Shown here one piece after another: positions 17,639-25,415 of a stretch of DNA of 64,000 nt; the first letter of the stretch is position 1; every line of letters begins with the position of its first letter. This stretch comes from Chitinophagales bacterium (lineage in GTDB: Bacteria > Bacteroidota > Bacteroidia > Chitinophagales > Saprospiraceae), in NCBI GenBank assembly GCA_013298845.1, contig JAAFJN010000017.1, forward strand, positions 1 through 64,000, read 5' to 3'. The position numbers and the translations under genes were made by a program. The notes beneath the pieces are model-generated. The model was not told the DNA's origin. It worked only from the letters and a program-made list of their open reading frames with translations, and made no database searches.

Positions 17639-18598
17639 ATGGACGCGTATATTTTTAAACGAATTGAACCGGGTAATTTGGCTGATCTTGTGTTTTTGGT
17701 CAAAAAAGTGGCCCAAAAGCGGCTGACAACGGCGTATTACCAAAAAAAATACACCACCCCGTGGGCCAATGGCCAATACCACGGCTGGTTGGCTTACGAT
17801 AAACGGAGCGGACAGGTGGTTTCGGTGGCGGCTTCTTTGCCCCTCCGCGCCGAGTTACCCGATGGCCGTCAGGTGCCGGTTACGCAAATGATTGAAACGT
17901 TCACCCTGCCCGAACACCGGGGGCGCGGGCTGATGACGGTTATGGTCAAAAAAATCCTGGAGGAACACCAAAACAACGGCACGCGTTTGTTTTTTGGGCT
18001 TTTAAACCAAAACAATGTCCACGGTTTTGTCAAAAAACTGGGTTTTACGCACACCGGTACGATGGTCTTTTTTAAAATCAACGTCCGCACGTTCCCGTTG
18101 GAGGCTTTGTGTCGGCGGTGTCGGGTGCCGGGTTTGTTTCGTTGGTGGGCCGGGCGCGTAGTTCGTCCCTTTGTTGCCCCTGCCGATGCGCCGCCGTTGC
18201 AAAATTCCGTGGTGCAGGAAGGCAACGCGGGTATCTTGCACGATGCGGCGTTTTTTCAATATAAATCCTTTACGTTCAATGGATTATACCGTTTTTCGGG
18301 AATTGATTCGTGGCTCAAATTGGAATCGGGTTTATTGGTGGGCGACGTCAATTTGCCCCTCCCCTGCCCCGATGCGCAATTGGACGAATGGCTGTTGACT
18401 TTGCAAAAAATAGCCCGGCGAGCGGGTGTACGGCAAGTTGTTTTCCAAACGCACCCGCAGTCGCGCTTGGGCCAAATGTTGTCGGCGCGCTTGAATCCGC
18501 ATCCATCCTGGTCGGTTTGTTGTTTGGCGGCAGACGATGAAATGCAGCCTTTTTTGGAAAAAATGCGGTTTGGTTACGGGGATTTTGAAACGTTTTAG
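17639..18598 (+). CDS. GNAT-fold acyltransferase
   Basis: 319 residues. The first 150 carry a GNAT domain: VTQMIETFTLPEHRGRGLMT is the beta4/P-loop acyl-CoA motif (RxxGxG/A as HRGRGLM), followed by FFGLLNQNNVHGFVKKLGFT. The second half (about 185-319) looks like a further acyltransferase-like lobe, as in double-GNAT or FemAB-like proteins; no other motif is recognised. Thirty nt downstream of the polysaccharide deacetylase and probably co-transcribed, suggesting modification of a sugar amino group freed by the deacetylase. That pairing is inference. Confidence 0.78.
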   Translation: MDAYIFKRIEPGNLADLVFLVKKVAQKRLTTAYYQKKYTTPWANGQYHGWLAYDKRSGQVVSVAASLPLRAELPDGRQVPVTQMIETFTLPEHRGRGLMTVMVKKILEEHQNNGTRLFFGLLNQNNVHGFVKKLGFTHTGTMVFFKINVRTFPLEALCRRCRVPGLFRWWAGRVVRPFVAPADAPPLQNSVVQEGNAGILHDAAFFQYKSFTFNGLYRFSGIDSWLKLESGLLVGDVNLPLPCPDAQLDEWLLTLQKIARRAGVRQVVFQTHPQSRLGQMLSARLNPHPSWSVCCLAADDEMQPFLEKMRFGYGDFETF

Positions 18599-18606
18599 AC
18601 GTGTTC

Positions 18607-19647
18607 TTACAATTCCAACAGTATTTTCGCCCGCTCCACGGCCATTTCGGGTGTGACGCGGGTGAGGCAACGGTTATCGCCCCAAATACATTGCGTGCGG
18701 TGACAATTGCCGCAGGGCAGATCATCGGAGGTAAACCCAAACGATTTTTCCCCCAGCGGTCGGCCCCAATAACTGGGCGATGCCCCCAAAAAGGCAATGG
18801 TAGGCACCTGATTCACCCAACTGGCGTGCAACAAAGCCCCGTCGTCGGAGAGGGCCAGGTCCATGCGCCGAACGAGATTAAACACTTCTTGGGTGGATGT
18901 TTCGCCAATTAAATCGAGGCAATGATCGCCCAGTTCCCGCGCCAATATTCGGGTTCTTTCCCGCAGCGCCGGGTAACCCACAAACACAAATTTGGCCGTT
19001 GGTTGCACCGCCTCAATCCACAATTGTGCAAAAGCCAGGTATTGCGTTTCGCCCCATTGCCGGGATGCAAATGCGCCGCAGGGATTGAGCAATACCAGCG
19101 GGTCGCGGCCATTCCAACCCTTTTCACGGAGTTTTTCAAGACCGCTGTGTTCATCGCGCAGGGCCATTTTTTGTTCGGCGTTAATGGGGGCAAAACCGAG
19201 CGCGTTCACGGTATTTTCGTAACGCCGCAGCACGTGAATTTTTGAAAACCGGTCAAATTGCGTCCACGCCGTGGGAAACAAGGCCCGTCGCGCCAGCCTG
19301 GAGAGCCGGTTGTTTTGCAGGTCAACCACTACATCGTAACGTTCTTTCAGCAAAGCGGGATACGCCTTTAACAAGTCCAGCGCCATGGGCCAGCCGCCCC
19401 GTGCGTGCGGCAGGGCGTGAATTTTGTCAAAAACGGGCATGTTTTGTGGCAGTTCGGCGTATGCGCCGCCCACCAGTAAGTGAAACTCCGCGTCTGGCAA
19501 TTGTGCTTTTAGGGCCTGCGCCGCCAACAGCGACACCAATACATCCCCAAAAGCGTGGTACCGGATAAACAACACTTTCTGGGGCAAATGCGGTTTCGTC
19601 CAGGGGCGCGATTGAATGGGTTCGGCGTCGGGGAATTGGAATTGCAT
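18607..19647 (-). CDS. Glycosyltransferase family 9 (heptosyltransferase-like)
   Basis: 346 residues. GT9 signatures: KVLFIRYHAFGDVLVSLLAA at the N-terminal Rossmann start, DVVVDLQNNRLS, LLNPCGAFASRQWGETQY and the donor-binding LALSDDGALLHASWVNQVPT followed by IAFLGASPSYWGRP. The C-terminus carries a C-x2-C...C cluster (DLPCGNCHRTQCIWGDNRCL) typical of ADP-heptose:LPS transferases. Predicted to add a sugar to LPS core or another envelope glycan at the cytoplasmic face. Converges with the GNAT gene (8-nt gap) and is followed upstream by the cytochrome lipoprotein gene, 6 nt away. Confidence 0.88.
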   Translation of the reverse strand: MQFQFPDAEPIQSRPWTKPHLPQKVLFIRYHAFGDVLVSLLAAQALKAQLPDAEFHLLVGGAYAELPQNMPVFDKIHALPHARGGWPMALDLLKAYPALLKERYDVVVDLQNNRLSRLARRALFPTAWTQFDRFSKIHVLRRYENTVNALGFAPINAEQKMALRDEHSGLEKLREKGWNGRDPLVLLNPCGAFASRQWGETQYLAFAQLWIEAVQPTAKFVFVGYPALRERTRILARELGDHCLDLIGETSTQEVFNLVRRMDLALSDDGALLHASWVNQVPTIAFLGASPSYWGRPLGEKSFGFTSDDLPCGNCHRTQCIWGDNRCLTRVTPEMAVERAKILLEL

Positions 19648-19653
19648 GCTGGA

Positions 19654-20919
19654 TTATTGGTAAGATTTCAATATTTTGCGAAATTCATCGGCGGTGATGG
19701 AGGTGAGTTCCAAACTGAAACTATTGACCGGTTTTATGGTAGTTTTGTACTCGATGAATTTTCGATGCCCATTTTCTTCGCGGGTAAATGCAATGATGGT
19801 AACGGGTTCGTTGAGCGGTAAATTCACCTTTTCTCCGTAAATATTATACATAGTGTAGTATTCGCCAAATTTGACAAAAGAAACAATGGATTTATAACGG
19901 TCAAAAATCATATGCATTTCAACGTCTTCGTTAATCTTAACTTTGAAATTCTCAACTACATCCTCTGTATTGATAAAATAAGACCATTTAAGCCACTCAC
20001 ATTTATGCGTGCTGAACTCGTAATAAAAGGTGTGGTTAAATGGAAAGTTAATTGAATCACTTGAATACTTAAACGTGCTGTCCGTGACACTTTGATAACA
20101 TTCTTGTAGTCCGATCCGACCCAAATCAAAGTCTTTGTTGCAAATTTCGGTTCGGAGACTTTCGCTACTGATATAGTCAAATATTTGATTAATTTCCTCA
20201 TCCGATAAAAACTGAAAACTATTCATGAGCACGGGTTTATACGCATTCCAATTACAAACGGCTAAAGTATCGCCATCAGCGATCATTTTTTGCGAATTTC
20301 GGGTAAATTTAATCAGCCATTCCCGTGTTCTTCGGTTTTCCCCCATTTCAATGCACCCTAAAGCCGGACCGGTAAACCTTTGGTCTATATAGTGGCAAGG
20401 TTGACAATATTTCACGTACAACTGTTCCCCGGTTTTTAGACTTTCCAATGTTTTAGGGCTAAGCAGCGGGGCTTGGTACTTCCAACTCGTTTCGCCATTA
20501 TTTACATTCATGGTGAATAAACTCATGTTGGGATGAAGGCCATTGGTGGGTACCTTTACCGAGATGGGACATTCCGGGTTAATCTCTAAAATCGGGTTGG
20601 TAATGATGTTGATCATGCCCGCCGATTCCAGCAATTTGCCCTCCTGATCCACGGTGGGCAGTCCTGACATAAGAATATCACTTTTGGTTAATGCTTCCTG
20701 TACCACCAGTTCAAATGTAGTACCGTTGGCCGTGGCAAAGGTATTGGCGCAAATATGAATCAGAACGCCCGATTGGGTTCTTACCGTAGTATCTGCACCG
20801 CTGGTTAGCACAAACTTTTGTTGGGCGATATTATCCGGGTTGAGTTCCCCAAACGAAGTTGGAGTAGCATTTTTACAGCAAACAAGCAGTAAAAATGGGA
20901 TGAAGAGGAGGTATCTCAT
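19654..20919 (-). CDS. Lipoprotein with monohaem cytochrome c domain
   Basis: 421 residues. Signal peptide with lipobox-like LLLVCC (acylated Cys 14 or 15). Residues about 25-150 are a beta domain of unknown type. A class-I cytochrome c domain follows (about 162-250): YVKYCQPCHYIDQRFTGPAL gives haem ligation at C172/C175/H176, with M232 in PVLMNSFQF as candidate sixth ligand and FLSDEEINQIFDYI as the C-terminal helix. The last 160 residues are unassigned. The start codon overlaps the stop of the upstream T9SS propeller gene as ATGA, so translation is probably coupled. Likely anchored in the outer membrane and possibly handles electrons at the surface. Confidence 0.82.
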   Translation of the reverse strand: MRYLLFIPFLLLVCCKNATPTSFGELNPDNIAQQKFVLTSGADTTVRTQSGVLIHICANTFATANGTTFELVVQEALTKSDILMSGLPTVDQEGKLLESAGMINIITNPILEINPECPISVKVPTNGLHPNMSLFTMNVNNGETSWKYQAPLLSPKTLESLKTGEQLYVKYCQPCHYIDQRFTGPALGCIEMGENRRTREWLIKFTRNSQKMIADGDTLAVCNWNAYKPVLMNSFQFLSDEEINQIFDYISSESLRTEICNKDFDLGRIGLQECYQSVTDSTFKYSSDSINFPFNHTFYYEFSTHKCEWLKWSYFINTEDVVENFKVKINEDVEMHMIFDRYKSIVSFVKFGEYYTMYNIYGEKVNLPLNEPVTIIAFTREENGHRKFIEYKTTIKPVNSFSLELTSITADEFRKILKSYQ

Positions 20920-22856
20920 TGCTTGATAATTTGGGCGGAATAAACCTTGTTAACAGAAGTGATTTTTAAAAAATAAATGCCAACTGGTAAGGATGAAATA
21001 TCCAACTCAGCGGTAGCGGGTATGGCTTCCAGGGCGAGTTGTCCGGTTTGGTTAAATACCTGTACCTGATCGGCCCTGAGATTTTCCCACTGAATGTACC
21101 CATTGGTAGGATTGGGGAATATTTGGGCGTTTTTGGGGAGTGCAATGGGATCAACGGAAACGGTGAAATTTTGATTTTGCGAATACAAAAGTGCCCCACC
21201 TACAGCCCAGATATTTTTGGCGTCGCTGCCCCATATTTTGGTCAGCAGCGCTGGTGTTGTTATGATTTGGGGAGACCAGGTTTGACCGTCCCACTTAGAA
21301 ACTATATTTCCGCCCACGGCCCAAACGTTGTTTTCGTCAATGCCCCAAATATCATCTACCTGCGCGGTGATTCCCGTTGTGAATTCGGTCCATTCAGTGC
21401 CATCCCATTTGATGATTTTACCACCGGTACCTCCAATCCAAATGTGTTGGGCATCGATACCCCAAATGCTGCGGTGGTGAATGGCAGTACCGGCGGAAAT
21501 TTGGGTCCAAGTATTTCCGTCCCAATGGCGAATTGTTGACTCGTGTCCTACTACCCAAATATTATTAGGATCGGTGCCCCAAACACCCATGAGAAAATCA
21601 TTGTTATCAATTACTTCTTGCTGCCAAGTTGTTCCATTCCAACGCAAGATTCGATTATTACCGACGGCCCATACATTATTGGTATCAATACCCCAAATTC
21701 TTCGGAGTATCCCCGTTGAAATGGGTTGCAGTTGCCAGGAAGTCCCATTCCAGCGTTGGAGATTGGTGCCTGCGGTCCAAATATGGTTAGAGTCGGTGCC
21801 CCAAATATCCTGAATGAAACTGCTGTTTATTTCACTGGCCAACCATTTGGTGCCATCCCATCGGCCCAGGCGCCGATCCTCACCCACGCTCCAAACATTA
21901 TTGGCATCGGTGCCCCAGATACTCAAAATGGCTTTACTCGTACCCGATTGCTGTTTATTCCAGTTTGTGCCATTCCAGCGCAAAATTGTGCCATTGCTGC
22001 CTACGACACAAATATCGTTTACGTTGTTGCCCCAAATACCGTTCAACGCATGAACACTACCGGATACTTCGGGTGCCCAAAGGGTACCATTCCACCGCAA
22101 GATGCGCCCATCGGCCCCAACTGCCCATATATTATTGGCATCAATACCCCAAATATTATTCAAACCACCACCGGTACCCGTCAATTGCGGGGACCAAGAG
22201 GCTCCATCCCATTTCCAGACCGATCCCAAAAGACCCGATGCCCAAATATTATTACTATCGCTCCCCCAAACGCCGCTCAATCCTTCCGTTGTTCCAATTT
22301 CTATCTTTTCCCAGGTGGAGCCATCGTAGTGCCAAATATTACCGTTGGAGGCGGTTGCCCAAAAATTATCCGGGGCATTTCCCCAAACAGCCAATAAATT
22401 GTCAAAATTATCGCTTGATGTTCTGGTGATCCAAGACGTTCCATCCCACTGTACCAATGCTCCGGCGGTACCGACTGCCCAAATGTGATTGGCATCTGCG
22501 CCCCAAATATCCCAGAGGGACAACGTATTACCCGATGGTTGTTCCGCCCAGGTTGCGCCATCCCATTTCAGTATAGTAGTACCCGCTACCGCCCAAATAT
22601 TGCTGGTATCAATCCCCCAAATACCCCGTACAGGTTGACTGCTACCAGATACCTGAGATTTCCAGGCATTGCCATTCCAGCGCCAAATATCCCCCTTATG
22701 CCCCACGGCCCACCCGTTATTGCCATCGAAAAACCAAGTATCCAAAAAGATTTCTCTGGGTATCTGTTGGGTCCAAGTTTGCGCATTGCCCAATATTGGA
22801 TACGTAAAGATTGCCGCAAAAAAGCAGAAGATTTGTAATTTAAGTTTTGATTTCAT
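20916..22856 (-). CDS. T9SS-secreted beta-propeller protein with 14 WG-D-NNIWAVG repeats
   Basis: 646 residues. Signal peptide (KLQIFCFFAAIFTYPILGNA), then 14 tandem repeats of about 38-42 residues of the form IWG.D.NNIWAVG..G.I.RWNGT.W, the first degenerate (WFFDGNNGWAVG). Fourteen repeats would fit two seven-bladed propellers. From about residue 575 a type A T9SS sorting domain follows: IFPNPTNGYIQWENL, VQVFNQTGQLALEAIP, DISSLPVGIYFLKI, ending AQIIKQ. Predicted secreted and attached to the cell surface. Its stop overlaps the start of the cytochrome c lipoprotein by 4 nt. Binding partner unknown. Confidence 0.88.
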   Translation of the reverse strand: MKSKLKLQIFCFFAAIFTYPILGNAQTWTQQIPREIFLDTWFFDGNNGWAVGHKGDIWRWNGNAWKSQVSGSSQPVRGIWGIDTSNIWAVAGTTILKWDGATWAEQPSGNTLSLWDIWGADANHIWAVGTAGALVQWDGTSWITRTSSDNFDNLLAVWGNAPDNFWATASNGNIWHYDGSTWEKIEIGTTEGLSGVWGSDSNNIWASGLLGSVWKWDGASWSPQLTGTGGGLNNIWGIDANNIWAVGADGRILRWNGTLWAPEVSGSVHALNGIWGNNVNDICVVGSNGTILRWNGTNWNKQQSGTSKAILSIWGTDANNVWSVGEDRRLGRWDGTKWLASEINSSFIQDIWGTDSNHIWTAGTNLQRWNGTSWQLQPISTGILRRIWGIDTNNVWAVGNNRILRWNGTTWQQEVIDNNDFLMGVWGTDPNNIWVVGHESTIRHWDGNTWTQISAGTAIHHRSIWGIDAQHIWIGGTGGKIIKWDGTEWTEFTTGITAQVDDIWGIDENNVWAVGGNIVSKWDGQTWSPQIITTPALLTKIWGSDAKNIWAVGGALLYSQNQNFTVSVDPIALPKNAQIFPNPTNGYIQWENLRADQVQVFNQTGQLALEAIPATAELDISSLPVGIYFLKITSVNKVYSAQIIKQ

Positions 22857-22920
22857 TGTGTAGTATATGTTTTAATTAAAAAAATGTAGTCAGATACAAA
22901 ATCAATACCCACAACTCATA

Positions 22921-24117
22921 CTACCGCCCCGAACGTCCGCCACCGCCCCTGCGTCCGCCACCACCGCCGGAGGGTGGTTTGGGTTTGCCACTGCTGCGGT
23001 TGCCGCCGGGGCCTTTGGGTTTTGCACCACCGGGGCCTTTGGAAGGTGCAAAACCGGCACTTTTGGGTTTTGCGCCACCGGCTGCTCGTTTGTCGGGCCG
23101 ATCGGAAAAGGGGTTATCGCCACCAGCACCTTTAGGTTTTGCGCCACCGGCGGCTCGTTTGCCGGGCCGATCAGAAAAGGGTTTGTCGGCACCAGCACCT
23201 CTGGGTTTTGCACCACCGGACGCTCGTTTGCCGGGCCGATCAGAAAAGGGTTTATCGGCACTAAAACCCGGCCGTCCACCGCTCGATTTCCAGACCGGAG
23301 TTGGTTCGGGGATATAGGGGTCAATATCGTATTTCTTTTTAGCCGCCGGGGCTGCTGCGGGCGCAGTAGCGGATTTCTTTTTGGGCGTGGCCTCGGAAGA
23401 AGATTCTTTGGTGAGCCGGTAAATGCCCTCCATTTCGCTTTCGGTCAGGTCGCGCCAATGCCCCTGCGGAATACCCGCGAGGGTAATGTTCATGATGCGA
23501 ATGCGTTCCAGTTTGGTGACTTCGTAGCCAAAATATTCGCACATGCGCCGAATTTGGCGGTTCATGCCCTGTTTCAGCACAATTCTGAACATGGTGGCTG
23601 TTTCGGCGGTGATTTTACATTTTTTGGTCATTACCCCCAATATCGGCACCCCGCTGGCCATACCTTCGATAAAGGCATCGTTCATGGGTTTATTGACTGT
23701 TACGAGGTATTCTTTTTCGTGGTTGTTGCCCGCACGAAGGATTTTATTCACCAAATCGCCGTTGTTGGTCAAAAATATCAGCCCTTGCGAGTCTTTGTCC
23801 AAGCGGCCAATGGGGAAAATCCGGACGCTGTGGTTCACAAAATCAACGATATTATCAACGGTATTTTTTTCGGTGGTGGATACAATGCCCACCGGTTTGT
23901 TTAAGGCAATAAACACCAAATCTTCGCTGGCACGCGGCTCCAATTCCTGCCCGTTGACCTTTACGCGGTCGCCATTGTACACCTGATCGCCTTTCTGGGC
24001 GCGTTTGCCATTGATCAGGACGTGGCCTTGTTCTATGTATTTATCGGCTTCCCGGCGGGAGCAAATACCACTCTCGCTGATAAATTTATTCAGCCAAATC
24101 CCATTGTCTTTTTGCAT
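22921..24117 (-). CDS. 23S rRNA pseudouridine synthase (RluF/RsuA type) with repetitive basic tail
   Basis: 398 residues. N-terminal S4 RNA-binding domain ([20 protein letters not shown]), then the RsuA-type catalytic domain with [11 protein letters not shown], the nucleophile D107 in [24 protein letters not shown] and [18 protein letters not shown], all closest to RluF. The family core ends near residue 240. The remaining 155 residues are a low-complexity Lys/Gly/Pro/Arg tail with three near-identical 23-residue units around [17 protein letters not shown]. Basic repeat tails on RNA enzymes are common in Bacteroidota and probably help RNA binding. Confidence 0.9.
   Translation of the reverse strand: MQKDNGIWLNKFISESGICSRREADKYIEQGHVLINGKRAQKGDQVYNGDRVKVNGQELEPRASEDLVFIALNKPVGIVSTTEKNTVDNIVDFVNHSVRIFPIGRLDKDSQGLIFLTNNGDLVNKILRAGNNHEKEYLVTVNKPMNDAFIEGMASGVPILGVMTKKCKITAETATMFRIVLKQGMNRQIRRMCEYFGYEVTKLERIRIMNITLAGIPQGHWRDLTESEMEGIYRLTKESSSEATPKKKSATAPAAAPAAKKKYDIDPYIPEPTPVWKSSGGRPGFSADKPFSDRPGKRASGGAKPRGAGADKPFSDRPGKRAAGGAKPKGAGGDNPFSDRPDKRAAGGAKPKSAGFAPSKGPGGAKPKGPGGNRSSGKPKPPSGGGGGRRGGGGRSGR
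23046..23253 (-). repeat. Tandem 69-bp coding repeat in the pseudouridine synthase tail
   Basis: Three consecutive units of about 69 bp encode the 23-residue motif beginning (K/N)PFSDRP(G/D)KRA. Because the unit length is a multiple of three, copy number can change without a frameshift. The antisense and alternative frames across it are also open, explaining spurious overlapping ORFs here. Confidence 0.75.
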
Positions 24118-24132
24118 AGTTACGTTTGTTTA

Positions 24133-24192
24133 TTTGCCCGTTTTTAAAGCAAAACAAGTTGCAAATATCAGCATAAGCAACGAACGGGCAAA
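24133..24192. repeat. 10-bp inverted repeat with 40-nt spacer
   Basis: TTTGCCCGTT at 24133-24142 pairs exactly with AACGGGCAAA at 24183-24192, in the gap between the pseudouridine synthase and the PH-like membrane protein genes. No T-run follows directly; may be a weak terminator or chance. Confidence 0.3.
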
Positions 24193-24250
24193 ACTTGCGC
24201 CCAGAAAGTTCAAATCAGGTTACGCTGGGGCTTTCAGTAGTAATCCACAT

Positions 24251-24799
24251 TTACCCCAAATATTCCCCCTCTACTTCCTGTCGCTCAATCCGCAACACTT
24301 TTTCAATTTCGTGGCGGATAAACAAGGCCTGTTCGGGATCGTCGCTACTAAACGGCAAAACCCGTGAGCGGCCGTTGTGTTCGAGGAGGTGTAATTTATA
24401 CTGATAAGTCAGGCCATTTTTACCGCGTTTTTTGTGTTCGCGTACGTAAATCTGCGTAAAATCACCCCGATTAATGGTCTCATCCCGGTACCCAAACGCA
24501 AAAATAGGTTTGGTGCTCAGGCTAAAATCTCTGGGTGTAATAACGATGGTTGTTTTGTTCAAAAAAAGACACAACGTGTACCAGCCAATGGCAACGCCCG
24601 CTGCCAGGTGAAAACCGAGCGCAAGTTTTGCGGGAAAAGGAACCATAACAAGAAATACAGCCAGGATACTGTTCCAAAACAAGGAAAAAAAGAGCAAAAA
24701 CCAGGCCATGGGCATGTACCACGGCGCAGTGATGGTTGTTTGATCTAAAAATTGTTCGATTTGGATTTTTTTGGGAATGGGAACGAGTTTATTGGCCAT
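24251..24799 (-). CDS. Membrane protein with two TM helices and PH-like domain
   Basis: 182 residues. Two closely spaced hydrophobic helices (about 28-50 and 55-82, WYMPMAWFLLFFSLFWNSIL and AGVAIGWYTLCLFL) are followed by a beta-rich domain: TTIVITPRDFSLSTKPIFAF, FTQIYVREHKK, TYQYKLHLLEHNGRSRVLPF, then a C-terminal helix ALFIRHEIEKVLRIERQ. This two-helix plus cytoplasmic bacterial PH-like layout is common among uncharacterised membrane proteins. No catalytic residues seen. Confidence 0.65.
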   Translation of the reverse strand: MANKLVPIPKKIQIEQFLDQTTITAPWYMPMAWFLLFFSLFWNSILAVFLVMVPFPAKLALGFHLAAGVAIGWYTLCLFLNKTTIVITPRDFSLSTKPIFAFGYRDETINRGDFTQIYVREHKKRGKNGLTYQYKLHLLEHNGRSRVLPFSSDDPEQALFIRHEIEKVLRIERQEVEGEYLG

Positions 24800-24854
24800 T
24801 GCAGTTGATTTTATATTGTTCGTTTAAAAACGTATTATTAGCAAAAAATTCAAA

Positions 24855-25376
24855 TCAGGTCCGGGTGCGCAAGGTATATACACAACAATCGGGAACATTG
24901 GCATCGGGTTCTTTGGTGCGCGAAAAGCCAATTTTTTCCAAAAGTTGAATGGATCTTTGGTTATTTACGTGGGTAAATGCCTCGATTGTAGATACGGGCA
25001 GAGTATCAGTGACAAAGGCCACTACCCTATTGGCGGCCTCTTGCATGATGCCTTTGCCTTGAAAATCACGCAACAGTTCAAACCCTATTTCGCAGGTAGC
25101 ACCGTTGTTTGTTCCGTTAAAAACACAAATTGTCCCCACAAAAGTATCGTCGTCCGTTTGGGTAATTGCCCAATACAAAGACTGCTTATGGTGTATGTTT
25201 TCCGTGACGGCGTTAATAAAACGTAGCGCATCATCCAGGGTTTTGCTGGGTTTTCGATCTAAATACTGGTTGATTTCCGCATCGGAGCGCAGGGCCAATA
25301 CAGAGGGAGCATCGTCCACCGATAATGGCCGGAGCGTTAGTCGGTCGGTGGTTAGGATTAGGAAAGGTTCGATCAT
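24855..25376 (-). CDS. GNAT N-acetyltransferase (RimJ/RimL type)
   Basis: 173 residues. Begins with the RimJ/RimL-like ILTTDRLTLRPLSVDDAPSV, has the central strand YWAITQTDDDTFVGTICVFN, an acetyl-CoA loop in a somewhat divergent form (ELLRDFQGKGIMQEAA) and the C-terminal EAFTHVNNQRSIQLLEKIGF. Predicted cytoplasmic acetyltransferase acting on protein N-termini or small amines; substrate unknown. It stands alone between the PH-like gene and a convergently placed T9SS beta-helix gene. Confidence 0.88.
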   Translation of the reverse strand: MIEPFLILTTDRLTLRPLSVDDAPSVLALRSDAEINQYLDRKPSKTLDDALRFINAVTENIHHKQSLYWAITQTDDDTFVGTICVFNGTNNGATCEIGFELLRDFQGKGIMQEAANRVVAFVTDTLPVSTIEAFTHVNNQRSIQLLEKIGFSRTKEPDANVPDCCVYTLRTRT

Positions 25377-25415
25377 GTGTATTTAGAAAAATAAAGGGTC
25401 TGTTTCTTTCCGGAT

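Noticed and set aside
21039-22838. Long plus-strand ORFs opposite the 14-repeat propeller
   Set aside because: Antisense frames of a repetitive gene; no signal peptide or domain recognisable.
22902-23324. Overlapping ORF in the pseudouridine synthase tail rich in PVAQNPKV-type repeats
   Set aside because: It is an alternative frame of the 69-bp repeats; the RluF frame has clear family motifs.
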